24,837 nt of DNA, from the NCBI GenBank assembly GCA_021372695.1, contig JAJFTY010000030.1:1-24837 (forward strand), in the 5' to 3' direction. The DNA comes from Deltaproteobacteria bacterium. GTDB lineage: Bacteria > Desulfobacterota > Syntrophia > Syntrophales > UBA5619. The position numbers and the translations under genes were made by a program. Shown piece after piece: positions 5,541 through 13,681 of the stretch (its first letter is position 1; the number at the start of each line of letters is the position of its first letter). The notes under the pieces were generated by a model, which ran no database searches, was not told where the DNA came from, and saw only the letters and a program-made list of their open reading frames with translations.

Positions 5541-7028
5541 ATGGGACATCAAATGAAAGATCCAGGCAGAACAAGTCAGGAACTGCTCGAAGAGATATCT
5601 GATTTAAAACACCAAATCCAAAATTTGGGGCAATCTGAATCCGAGCGCAAGCGGGCAGAGGAGGAACTGAGCGACAGCGAAGAAAGATACCGCAGAATCG
5701 TTGAGGCGTCGAGCGACGCCTTTCTGCTCCGCACCAAAGAAAACATCATCTACGCGAACCCGGCCGCGCTCAGCATGTTTGGCGCGAGTCATCCGGGGGA
5801 TTTGCTTGGCAAACAATACCTGGATCTGGTCCATCCCGATGACCGGGCCACATCAGCCGAACGGGTGGAAAAGACGATGAATGAAAACTGGGTAGCCTTC
5901 CCCCGTGAACACCGGATAGTCGCCCTTGACGGGAAGGTGGTGAATGTTGAGTCCACCGGTGTGCCTGTCAAATTCCGTGGAGAGACGCATGTTTTTGGAA
6001 TTTTTCGTGACATCACCAAGCGTAAGCAGGCAGAGCAAAAACTCTTAGAATCCGAGGAAAAATACCGAAATATCCTTGAGAACATCGAAGATGGCTATTT
6101 CGAAGTCGATCTGGCCGGCAATTTCACATTCTTCAACCCCTCTTATTGCCGTATCCTTGGTTACCCCAAAGAGGAAATGGCGGGCATGAATTACAGGTCA
6201 TACATGGACTGTGAAAATGCAAAGAAGGTCTTTCGCGCTTTCAACGAGGTCTATGTAAGCGGGGTCCCCGCAAAGGGCTTCGAGTGGGAGATCATTAGAA
6301 AAGACGGCGCCAGAGCATCTATCGAGGTGTCGGTATCCCTGGTTGCAAGACCGGGGGAGAAACCATCCGGTTTTCGCGGTATTGCCCGCGATGTCACCAA
6401 GCGGAGGAAGGCGGAGGTAGAGCTTCAGCGCACCCTGGACAGCCTCAGAAAGGCCATCAGCGCGACTGTACAGGTTATGGTATCCGCTATCGAAACAAGA
6501 GATCCCTATACTGCCGGTCACCAGATCCGGTCCGCGGATCTTGCCCGTGCCATTGCTTCTGAGATGGGACTTCCTCAGGAAGAGATCGAGGGCATCCGGA
6601 TAGCCGGTTCGATCCATGACATCGGGAAACTATCCATCCCCGCCGAGATATTATCGAAGCCCATCAAACTATCGGAGATCGAATTTTCGCTGATAAAAGA
6701 ACATGCAAAAAGGGGATATGAGATTCTGAAGAATGTGGAATCTTCCTGGCCACTGGCGGAGATGGTCTACCAACATCACGAGAGGATGGACGGCTCCGGT
6801 TATCCGAGAAGTCTCAAGGGGGAAGAAATTCTCATCTCGGCCCGCATCCTTGCTGTGGCTGATGTCGTGGAGGCCATGGCCTCCCATCGGCCTTATCGCC
6901 CGGCCCTGGGTCTCGACGCTGCCTTGGAAGAGATTGAGAAGAACCGAGGGATTCTATACGATAGCCATGTGGCGGATACATGCCTGAGAGTATTCCGGGA
7001 GAGGAATTATCAAATTAGAGCAAACTGA
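5541..7028 (+). CDS. PAS-PAS-HD-GYP protein, predicted cyclic-di-GMP phosphodiesterase
   Basis: A soluble sensor-output protein of about 495 residues. A short N-terminal coiled coil is followed by two PAS domains (about 50-165 and 175-290), each closed by a PAC-type ending (FGIFRDITKRKQ; FRGIARDVTKRRK). A C-terminal HD-GYP domain follows (about 310-480). The metal-binding and signature residues are present: TAGHQIR, SIHDIGKL, HHERMDGSGYP. HD-GYP domains hydrolyse cyclic-di-GMP, and the PAS domains presumably sense a ligand, redox state or partner. The start is uncertain: ATG 5541 lacks a good ribosome-binding site, ATG 5553 has a weak one, and the frame stays open to TTG 5487. It converges with the acyltransferase gene eight bases away. 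It is the first recognisable chromosomal gene next to the element. Confidence 0.9.
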   Translation: MGHQMKDPGRTSQELLEEISDLKHQIQNLGQSESERKRAEEELSDSEERYRRIVEASSDAFLLRTKENIIYANPAALSMFGASHPGDLLGKQYLDLVHPDDRATSAERVEKTMNENWVAFPREHRIVALDGKVVNVESTGVPVKFRGETHVFGIFRDITKRKQAEQKLLESEEKYRNILENIEDGYFEVDLAGNFTFFNPSYCRILGYPKEEMAGMNYRSYMDCENAKKVFRAFNEVYVSGVPAKGFEWEIIRKDGARASIEVSVSLVARPGEKPSGFRGIARDVTKRRKAEVELQRTLDSLRKAISATVQVMVSAIETRDPYTAGHQIRSADLARAIASEMGLPQEEIEGIRIAGSIHDIGKLSIPAEILSKPIKLSEIEFSLIKEHAKRGYEILKNVESSWPLAEMVYQHHERMDGSGYPRSLKGEEILISARILAVADVVEAMASHRPYRPALGLDAALEEIEKNRGILYDSHVADTCLRVFRERNYQIRAN

Positions 7029-7036
7029 AGGCTCAC

Positions 7037-7624
7037 CTAAGACCTGACGCATGCATTGCCGAATTGGCTCTGGTGCTTTCCGGTGATGGTGGAATAGAAG
7101 GTCTTGATGTGGAGCATATCGTCTTCGATATTTCCCGTCGGATAAAAAACCGGGCCGATGCCCCCCGCCTTACGCCGGTAGTCCAAAAATCCCAGGACGA
7201 TCGGCACATTGGCTCCTTGGGCGATGCGATAAAACCCCGTCTTCCAATAGCTGACCTTCTGGCGGGTCCCCTCGGGGGGAACTAGCATGATGAGCTTCTC
7301 CAACTTCCGAAAGGCCAGCACGGACTGCTCGACCACGTTGTTCGATTGGCTCCGGTCGATGGGAATTCCGCCGAGCCACCGGAGCATGCCCCGGAAGGGC
7401 CAGCGGAACATCGCAGCTTTGCCCATCCAGTAGATCTTTATTCTCAGGACAAAGGCAACGGCGAGGGTGATGGGGAAATCCCAGTTTGTGGTGTGGGGCG
7501 CGGCGATGATGACATATTTCTTTATGTCGGGGATCTTCCCCTCCACGCGCCAGCCCATCACCTTTAAGAAAGCCCAGCCGATCAGGGCAATGAATCTATT
7601 CGGCGACAACCCTTTTTCAATCAC
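7037..7624 (-). CDS. PlsC-like acyltransferase
   Basis: A 195-residue member of the glycerolipid acyltransferase (PlsC/LPLAT) superfamily. The catalytic H-x4-D box is APHTTNWDF (about 47-55), followed by hydrophobic segments, GGIPIDRS, and the substrate-phosphate-binding VPPEGTRQKV. Typical 1-acylglycerol-3-phosphate acyltransferases are longer (about 240). This compact form resembles the family members often named glycerol acyltransferase or lysophospholipid acyltransferase, so the exact acceptor is not known. It would act at the inner face of the cytoplasmic membrane. The start is GTG 7624 with a weak AAGGA upstream. It converges with the HD-GYP gene and is preceded by a strong hairpin (7664-7697) and a gene-poor region. 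Confidence 0.8.
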   Translation of the reverse strand: MIEKGLSPNRFIALIGWAFLKVMGWRVEGKIPDIKKYVIIAAPHTTNWDFPITLAVAFVLRIKIYWMGKAAMFRWPFRGMLRWLGGIPIDRSQSNNVVEQSVLAFRKLEKLIMLVPPEGTRQKVSYWKTGFYRIAQGANVPIVLGFLDYRRKAGGIGPVFYPTGNIEDDMLHIKTFYSTITGKHQSQFGNACVRS

Positions 7625-7663
7625 GCGGCTCGATCCTTAAAATCATTCGCTGGTGTTTTGGCA

Positions 7664-7697
7664 AAGAACGGGGCCACCTGTCGGTGGCCCCGTTCTT
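7664..7697. terminator. Perfect 15-base-pair hairpin
   Basis: AAGAACGGGGCCACC (7664-7678) pairs perfectly with GGTGGCCCCGTTCTT (7683-7697) around a 4-base loop. The stem is GC-rich in the middle and ends in A/T, so on either strand it finishes with a short U-rich stretch, but no long U run follows. It sits between divergent genes, so it may be a terminator left by a lost gene or a bidirectional block. Confidence 0.5.
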
Positions 7698-8391
7698 CGA
7701 TTCTCGGCTAGCACGCGCAAAAAATGATGTCAATGCCGATATCGGGCCGTGCCGATTCGTGCGTGGCTTCGGACGTCATTGCCAGCCGGTCCGGTTGCCG
7801 TCGCGCTGTCGGCAGTCCTGAAAACGACGATTGCCATAACTCTATATTCTCCTGGCAGTTTTATCTCGTTCCCGGTTCCGGAAGTCGATCGTTTCTCCGC
7901 CGATCTTTCTTTTCAGGGTCTATCGTATCCCTCGGCCTTTTACATTTCTTTTACATCTTCCGATCCCGCCTGGGAGGGATTTCGTCGATGACCTGCCCTG
8001 CTCCATAAAACTGCCGGGCAGTCTTACACAGGAAACCCGAGTGGGCACGGAGGGTGTCGACTTCACGGTCATTCATTCTCTGCACGTGCGATATAAACTG
8101 GCACCTCTTCTGTCAAACGGGCGTGCGGCGCTTGACTTATCGGGGGACAAAATCTAATGTCCAGTGCGGTAGAAGCGAAATTGGACGACGGACGACCCTC
8201 TGAAACGGGATGGCCGACGCCGTCCGTAAACAGTTCACGGAGAGAGATGCATTGAACGAGCAGTCATCCATCTTCTGCCGGGTCCGGCAGAAGATATGCC
8301 TTCCCGCACGGATGGGCGCGGCAATGCGCACGGGGACGGAGCGGGTTGCGACCTGCTGCTGCCGTCCGTTTGGAACGGAGAGGGGGATGGG
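7698..8391. other. Gene-poor region upstream of rlmI, possibly with decayed coding sequence
   Basis: Nearly 700 bases without a convincing intact gene. A plus-strand frame (GTG 7749 to 7991) reads as a hydrophobic start (PVAVALSAVLKTTIAI) and a beta-rich stretch (GLSYPSAFYISFTSSD). Moving by one base near 7985 joins a second open stretch (GVDFTVIHSLHVRYKL) ending at the stop at 8155-8157. Together they look like a frame-shifted exported protein of about 130 residues, but no family or ribosome-binding site is seen. A perfect hairpin (8270-8295) and the rlmI ribosome-binding site fill the right side. Chance open frames in GC-rich DNA remain possible. Confidence 0.3.
8270..8295. promoter_or_regulatory. 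Perfect inverted repeat upstream of rlmI
   Basis: ATCTTCTGCCGG (8270-8281) and CCGGCAGAAGAT (8284-8295) are exact complements with only two bases between, so the site is almost a continuous palindrome. It ends 96 bases before the rlmI start. The tight centre is more like a dimeric protein site than an RNA hairpin, although an 11-pair stem with a 4-base loop is possible. Confidence 0.45.
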
Positions 8392-9573
8392 ATGAGCTAC
8401 CCGCGGATCGTCCTTCGAAAGGGCCGGGAAGCGCCCCTGCGCCACGGCCATCCCTGGGTCTTCTCCGGTGCGATCGCCCGGGTGGAGGGTGATCCTGCCC
8501 CGGGTGACGTCGTTCAGGCGGCCGACAGCTCCGGCCGTCCCCTCGGCCTCGGTTTTTTCAGTGCGAGCGACATTGCCTTCCGCCTTCTGACGGATGATCC
8601 GGCCGCCCGGGTGGATGCAGATTTCTGGCGGCAGCGGATCGGGAGGGCGGTATCCCTTCGCAGGCGGCTCATCCCTCCGGAGACGAACGCCTTCCGGATG
8701 ATCAATGCCGAAGGAGACGGGATTCCCGGGCTCGTCGTCGACCGGTACGGCGGCTTTCTCGTGTTCAGCATCGGGACCGCGGGCGTCGAGAGATGGCGTG
8801 AGGTGCTGGTCGGCCTCCTGCTGGAGGCGGACGGACCGGTCGGGATCTATGAACGGAGCGAGGGGCGTTCGCGCCAGTTGGAAGGGCTTTCCGATCGGAT
8901 CGGCCCGGCAGCGGGCGAAATCCCGGCAGCGGTGGAGATCGTGGAAAACGGCCTTCGTTTCGAAGTCGACCTCATCGCCGGGCAGAAGACCGGATTTTTT
9001 CTCGATCAACGGAGGAATCGGGAGATCGTCGGCTCACTGAGCCGGGAGGCCGCGGTTTTGAACTGTTTCTCCTACACCGGCGCCTTCACCATCTATGCGG
9101 CCTGCGGCGGCGCGCAGCGGATCGTTTCGGTGGAAGCCTCCGCGGCGGCCAATGAGATCGCTTGCCGCAACCTGAACCGGAATGGCTTTTCCCCGGAGAT
9201 GCATCCGGTGCTCACGGCCAATTGCTTCGAATACCTGCGGGAAACAGAGGAGCTCTTCGATCTGATCGTCCTGGATCCCCCGGCGTTTGCCAAGTCCAGG
9301 AAGGATGTGGAGAGGTCGTCAAAAGGCTACAAAGAGATCAACCTGCGGGCTGCGGGGCGTCTTCGGGAGGGGGGCATGCTGGCCACCTTTTCCTGCTCGA
9401 ATCCGATCGGCCCGGAACTCTTCGAAAAGATCGTCCTCGGCGCCGTGCGGGATGCGGGGAAGACCGCTCAGTTCCTCAGCCCTCTCGGGGCCGGCCCGGA
9501 CCATCCCGTGAATCTTGCCCATCCGGAGGGCCGCTATCTGAAAGGGCTTCTCCTCTGCCTCCACACGAATTGA
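8392..9573 (+). CDS. rlmI: 23S rRNA (cytosine-C5) methyltransferase, RlmI family
   Basis: A 393-residue protein, close to the 396 of E. coli RlmI, which methylates C1962 of 23S rRNA. An N-terminal PUA domain (VLRKGREAPLRHGHPWVFSG, then PGDVVQAAD) binds RNA. The SAM-dependent Rossmann domain shows QKTGFFLDQR, NCFSYTGAFTIYA with the glycine-rich SAM site, and LDPPAFAKSR. A late Cys in FSCSNPIG matches the catalytic Cys expected in this m5C class. ATG 8392 was chosen because GGAGAGGGGG lies eight bases upstream and the PUA domain begins directly; the frame remains open to 8296 without support. It stands alone, convergent with the lipoprotein gene. Confidence 0.9.
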   Translation: MSYPRIVLRKGREAPLRHGHPWVFSGAIARVEGDPAPGDVVQAADSSGRPLGLGFFSASDIAFRLLTDDPAARVDADFWRQRIGRAVSLRRRLIPPETNAFRMINAEGDGIPGLVVDRYGGFLVFSIGTAGVERWREVLVGLLLEADGPVGIYERSEGRSRQLEGLSDRIGPAAGEIPAAVEIVENGLRFEVDLIAGQKTGFFLDQRRNREIVGSLSREAAVLNCFSYTGAFTIYAACGGAQRIVSVEASAAANEIACRNLNRNGFSPEMHPVLTANCFEYLRETEELFDLIVLDPPAFAKSRKDVERSSKGYKEINLRAAGRLREGGMLATFSCSNPIGPELFEKIVLGAVRDAGKTAQFLSPLGAGPDHPVNLAHPEGRYLKGLLLCLHTN

Positions 9574-9633
9574 TGTCTTTCAGGTGCAACTTTTTCCCAA
9601 GCTCACAGAAAACGCCCGTGCCCGATTGCGCTT

Positions 9634-10035
9634 TCATGAGGTTTTCAGGGTCGATGCGAGACGGTCGTGGATGAGCTGCGAGGCAAGATTGTTCCCCGCT
9701 CCGACCATGACCGAGACCGCCGTGATCTCCTTTTCCACATAATCGACCGTGATGACAACCTTTTCGTCCTGGATCACCGCCGTAAATTTCCCCTGGGCGA
9801 TCTTGCGGATCCGCTCGACGTCGGTCGCCTTCATGCTCGCCAGGGTCTTCTCGCAGGCGGTCCAGGTCTTGTCGAAGGGGAAGAGGTAGGTCGCCCGCAG
9901 ATAGCCGTCCGAATAGATGAATTCCCCCGAACGGATGCCGATGGTCTTCGCCCCGACGGTGAGGGAGGTGTCGCAGCCGGCGATCATCAGGAGAGCCGCG
10001 AGAAGGAGTATCGTCCCGGGTAACATTTTCTTCAT
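9634..10035 (-). CDS. Small lipoprotein, DUF3568-like
   Basis: A 133-residue protein with a lipoprotein signal: two lysines, a hydrophobic run, then IAGC with the lipidated Cys at 21. The rest is one compact alpha-beta domain: a strand pair around the YSDGYLRATYLFPFDKTW region, a helix (ACEKTLASMKATDVER) and two strands (FTAVIQDEKVVITVDYVEKE). This pattern matches small periplasmic proteins of the DUF3568 type, whose function is unknown. AGGA eight bases before the ATG supports the start. Whether it belongs to the rhomboid/TraB unit is unclear, since 219 bases separate them. Confidence 0.7.
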   Translation of the reverse strand: MKKMLPGTILLLAALLMIAGCDTSLTVGAKTIGIRSGEFIYSDGYLRATYLFPFDKTWTACEKTLASMKATDVERIRKIAQGKFTAVIQDEKVVITVDYVEKEITAVSVMVGAGNNLASQLIHDRLASTLKTS

Positions 10036-10254
10036 GACGCATCCTTTCTATGCATAGGTTTGAAAAACTTTTTGCCTCCGCAGCTTCCGGCAGGGAGACA
10101 GCTCCCGGAGCCTTTCGGGGGCCGGTTTTCGAGAATCATAGGCCAGGAGTGGTCTCTTGTCAATGACGGGCAAGCGCGCCGGAAAGGGTGGGTTCCAAGA
10201 GGACGGGGCGGCCCGGAAAGGGCGGCGAAAGGGGAGGCGCCGTGCCCAGAAAGC

Positions 10255-11100
10255 TCAGATCGGCTGCGAAACCATGAACTGAAACACGGTCTGGATCACC
10301 GCCCAGAGGAGAGCCGCCGCGGTGATGAGGATGCTGGCCATGCCGAGCATCCGGTGGATCCATCTCTCCGGTTTCCGTTCATGGTAACCGGTCAGGAACG
10401 CGATCGCGATCCCCGAGACGATGCCACCGCCATGCGCCCAGTTGTTGATTCCGGGAAGGAAGAGGCCGAAGAGGACAAGCCCCACCACCCAGCCCATCGC
10501 CTGGCGGTAGATGGCCTCGCCATAAAAGCCGCCGCGGCTCTTGCCGTAGTAGAGGATGGCGCCGATCAGGCCGCAGATCGCGGCGGAGGCCCCGATCGTG
10601 AAGGGAATCCCGGCAAGTGCGGAGAGGAGAAAGCCGGCGATGCCGGTCCATGTGTAGAGGATGAAGAACCGCTGAGAGCCGAACGCGTCGACCACAAAGG
10701 GGCCGAGCTGCCGCAGGGCCATCATGTTGAAGAAGATGTGCATGAGTCCCCCGTGGAGAAAGGAGGCGGTGATGAGCGACCACCAGCGGCCGTAAGCGAT
10801 GGGGATGGTCCCGGTCGCGCCGAGGAGGAAGAGGCTTCCGTCCGAGGGGGAGAGGAAGGTCATGGGGTTCGCCGAGAGGCCGAGTGCTGCGGGGTCGATG
10901 AGGATCGAAAGGAGATAGAAGGCAGCGTTGACGACGATGATCGCCATGACCGGGTCGAGGCGGCCCAAGGAGTTCAGGCCCGCAAATCCCCTCTTCCAGG
11001 CGGCTCCCGGGCGGGACATGCCGCAATAGGGGCAGACCGGCTCATCATTGCTGATCAGCTTGCGGCAGTTCGGGCAGAGCATCGATTTCTTTTCGACCAT
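10255..11100 (-). CDS. Rhomboid intramembrane serine protease with N-terminal zinc ribbon
   Basis: A 281-residue membrane protein. The N-terminus holds a zinc ribbon with Cys at 9, 12, 23 and 26 (CPNC, CPYC). Six or seven hydrophobic segments follow. The rhomboid marks are present: HGGLMHIFFNM in the second segment region, the nucleophile Ser in GASAAICG, and the catalytic His in NNWAHGGG. Rhomboids cut single-span membrane proteins within the bilayer. It begins 18 bases after the TraB-family gene, in the same direction, with AGGG before the ATG, so they are likely co-transcribed. The substrate is unknown; the zinc ribbon may recruit it or regulate the enzyme. Confidence 0.92.
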   Translation of the reverse strand: MVEKKSMLCPNCRKLISNDEPVCPYCGMSRPGAAWKRGFAGLNSLGRLDPVMAIIVVNAAFYLLSILIDPAALGLSANPMTFLSPSDGSLFLLGATGTIPIAYGRWWSLITASFLHGGLMHIFFNMMALRQLGPFVVDAFGSQRFFILYTWTGIAGFLLSALAGIPFTIGASAAICGLIGAILYYGKSRGGFYGEAIYRQAMGWVVGLVLFGLFLPGINNWAHGGGIVSGIAIAFLTGYHERKPERWIHRMLGMASILITAAALLWAVIQTVFQFMVSQPI

Positions 11101-11118
11101 GGCGAGACCCTGTGCCGT

Positions 11119-12279
11119 CTAAAGGAACCGCATGATCACCGGTATGGCCACGAACGTACCGATGGAGGTGGTCAGGTTGACGACGGCGACCAGCACGAGC
11201 AGCCGCGTGATCTTGTTGCGGAAGAATCCGCGGACGGAGACGATGTCCTCCTGGAGCGCGAGAAAATCCTTGACCTGGGGCTTGCGGAAAGCCGCTTCCG
11301 TGAGGCCCGCGACCCATCCTGCCGCGATCAGCGGATGCAGCGTCGTGATCGGGGCGGCCAGGGCCGTGGCCGCAATGGTCAGCGGATGGGCCAGCAGGAT
11401 CAGCGCCCCGAGGCCGGCGAAGGAAGCGGTGATGGCCGCCCACCAGCCGATCATCTTCAGGCTCGCCTGGGAACCGGAATAGAAGAAGCCGGCGATGAAG
11501 AGGCCGATGATGGCCAGAGAAAAAAACCAGCCGGCGAATTTTCCCCAGATGCCCTTCTCGGGGATCACGTTCAGGGCAGCGATGTCGATCTCCTCCCCCA
11601 GATGCTTTTGAATGCCGGGAACGTGACCCGCGCCCACGACGGCCACGATCCGGGCGCCGGGCGCATGGCCGATGGTATGGGCGAGGTAGAGATCGCGCTC
11701 GTCGATCAGGGTGGTCTTCAGTCCGGGGAGCTTTTCTCCGACGGTCTGGAGCGCCAGTTCGAGGACGTCATGCTGTTTCAGCTTCTCGATCTCCTCCTCA
11801 GTGATCTCCTCGGTGGCGAAGAGCGACATCAGGACATCGGGAAGGAACTTCACCTTGCTCCAGAAACCCATCTTCCGCCAGGTCCGAAGGAGCGTGACCC
11901 GGATCTCCCGGTCGGCAAGAACCACCTCCGCGCCGATCGCCTCGGCCCGTGCGATGGCCCGGAGCATCTCCTCGCCCGGGGTGATGTTGAATTTCTGCGC
12001 GATCTTCCGCTGGAGGGAGGCCATGATGAGCTGCGAGAGGAGGATGCTCGTCCGCTTCTCGCGGATCACCTTGACGATGTCGGTCTGCTGCCACTTGTCC
12101 TTTTGGCGGATCGCCTCGTAGCGGGGCTTGCAGAGCTCGACGCAGACCGTGTCCGGCTTCTCCTCGTCGATGATCTGCTCGACGAGATCGGCGCTTTCGC
12201 GCGAGACGTGGGCCGTGCCGACGAGAATGATCTCCCGGCCCTCAAGCGCGATGCGATGAATGTTTTCGTGTTCCAGCAA
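11119..12279 (-). CDS. TraB/PrgY family membrane protein
   Basis: A protein of about 386 residues matching the TraB/PrgY family, which has been linked to binding or inactivating peptide pheromones in enterococci but whose enzymatic role elsewhere is unknown. The N-terminal soluble domain has the typical IILVGTAHVSRESAD, the acidic DTVCVELCKPRYEAI, EVVLADREIRVTLLR and VVGAGHVPGI motifs; conserved His and Glu suggest a metal-dependent hydrolase. The C-terminal third has several membrane segments (from WFFSLAIIGLFIAGFF onward). The start is taken as TTG 12279, which has GGAAG seven bases upstream; no ATG is available and the longer frame runs across the divergent promoter region into rlmD. The rhomboid gene follows 18 bases later. 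Confidence 0.85.
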   Translation of the reverse strand: MLEHENIHRIALEGREIILVGTAHVSRESADLVEQIIDEEKPDTVCVELCKPRYEAIRQKDKWQQTDIVKVIREKRTSILLSQLIMASLQRKIAQKFNITPGEEMLRAIARAEAIGAEVVLADREIRVTLLRTWRKMGFWSKVKFLPDVLMSLFATEEITEEEIEKLKQHDVLELALQTVGEKLPGLKTTLIDERDLYLAHTIGHAPGARIVAVVGAGHVPGIQKHLGEEIDIAALNVIPEKGIWGKFAGWFFSLAIIGLFIAGFFYSGSQASLKMIGWWAAITASFAGLGALILLAHPLTIAATALAAPITTLHPLIAAGWVAGLTEAAFRKPQVKDFLALQEDIVSVRGFFRNKITRLLVLVAVVNLTTSIGTFVAIPVIMRFL

Positions 12280-12403
12280 TTTCTTCTTCCTTCTTTTTTT
12301 CGTGAGGTCATTAGCAGCATTTGCCGGGGTTGTAAAGGGAAATGGTTTACGGATCAGCCGGAAGATGTTAAGAAGATTCAAAAATGGAGGAATGGATCGC
12401 GGG

Positions 12404-13681
12404 ATGGGTACCTGGCTCAAGGTCGGCGACCGGGCCGAAATAGAGATCGTTGACGTTGCCTTCGGAGGGGACGGCGTCGGCCGGGTTGCCGATGGGGTCC
12501 TCTTCGTCCCCTTCACCGTCGATGGGGACACGATGGAGATTGAGGTCACCGAGGTCCGGAAACGGTATGCCCGGGGGCGTCTTTGCCGGATCATCACCCC
12601 GTCACGCCACCGCGTTCCGCCGGCCTGCACGGATTACGCCCGCTGCGGCGGATGCCGGATGCAGCATATCGCCTACGGACATCAACTGGAACTCAAAGGC
12701 AGGCAGATCGCCGAGATTTTCCGGCGGATTGCCCAGGTTTCCTGTCCCCCTCTCGAACCGCCGATTCCCTCTCCGCTTCCCTTCGGCTGGCGGGGGAAGG
12801 CCGAATTCCATCTCGTCTCCGAACAAGCCGGGCCGCGCCGGGCCGGGCTGATGGCCATGGCCAGTCATGAACTGATCGAAGTCGAACGCTGCGGAATCGT
12901 TGCGGAGTCGATCAACGAGAAATACCGGGCATTCCGGAAGGCGCTTCAGGCGGGCGGAATGAGGGTCCCGGGCGAGCGCCAGATCATCTGGTCCGACGAA
13001 CCGGGAGAGCCGCCGACAGAGATTTTCGCCGGGCCGGGGCAACCGCCGGATGTCACGCGCATCGTCCGGGGTGTGAAGCTGACCGTGCCGTACCGGGGAT
13101 TCTTCCAGGCGAATACCGCTCTGGTCGGCGAGCTTGCGGACCAGGTGGCCGGTTTGTGCGGCCTGACAGGAGGGGAGACGGTGATCGATGCCTACGGGGG
13201 CGCGGGCCTGTTTTCGCTCTTCCTCGGACCCCGGGCCGGCCGCCTCTACGGCGTCGAGGGGGACCGGGACGCGGTCCGCTGCGCACGGATCAATCTCTTG
13301 CGGGCCGGGCTCGCACAGGCGGAGTTCCTCCACGGGGACGTGGGTGAGATCCTCGGGAGGGAGTTTGCGGCGCGCCGGAGAAGGGCAGATGTGGTCATCC
13401 TGGACCCTCCCCGCGACGGGTGCGGCAAGGGGGTCCTCGACGGGGTGGCGGCTCTGCACCCGGACAGGATCGTCTACATCTCCTGCAATCCCGCGACCCA
13501 GGCCCGGGACGTCCGGCTTCTCGCCGGGCGGGGATATCGGCTGGTGCGCCTTCAGCCGCTCGACATGTTTCCGCAGACCGCCCACATCGAAGTCATCGCT
13601 CTCTTGACCCAGGAGGCACCCGCCCCTTCGGCCGCAGGAAAGAGCCGTTCAGCATCTGTCGGCGGGGAAAAGAGGCACTGA
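12404..13681 (+). CDS. rlmD: 23S rRNA (uracil-C5) methyltransferase, RlmD/TrmA family
   Basis: A protein of about 425 residues of the RumA/TrmA class, which makes m5U in 23S rRNA using SAM. An N-terminal TRAM domain (LKVGDRAEIEIVDVAFGGDG) binds RNA. Cysteines of the 4Fe-4S cluster are in CTDYARCGGC with the fourth in VERCGI. The methyltransferase domain shows GFFQANTALV, DAYGGAGLFS, ILDPPRDGCGKGV, the catalytic Cys in YISCNPAT and the closing MFPQTAHIEVIALL. The start is ATG 12404 or ATG 12392: GGAGG ends at 12390, too close for 12392 and rather far from 12404. The 3' end overlaps the convergent cyclase gene by 33 bases. Paralogs (RlmD, RlmC, TrmFO-like substitutes) make the exact uridine uncertain. 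Confidence 0.88.
   Translation: MGTWLKVGDRAEIEIVDVAFGGDGVGRVADGVLFVPFTVDGDTMEIEVTEVRKRYARGRLCRIITPSRHRVPPACTDYARCGGCRMQHIAYGHQLELKGRQIAEIFRRIAQVSCPPLEPPIPSPLPFGWRGKAEFHLVSEQAGPRRAGLMAMASHELIEVERCGIVAESINEKYRAFRKALQAGGMRVPGERQIIWSDEPGEPPTEIFAGPGQPPDVTRIVRGVKLTVPYRGFFQANTALVGELADQVAGLCGLTGGETVIDAYGGAGLFSLFLGPRAGRLYGVEGDRDAVRCARINLLRAGLAQAEFLHGDVGEILGREFAARRRRADVVILDPPRDGCGKGVLDGVAALHPDRIVYISCNPATQARDVRLLAGRGYRLVRLQPLDMFPQTAHIEVIALLTQEAPAPSAAGKSRSASVGGEKRH

Noticed and set aside
10060..12453. A 797-codon plus-strand open frame
   Set aside because: It lies antisense to the rhomboid and TraB genes, is full of low-complexity Asp/Glu/Gly/Arg runs and has no domain. It is a shadow of GC-rich codon use.
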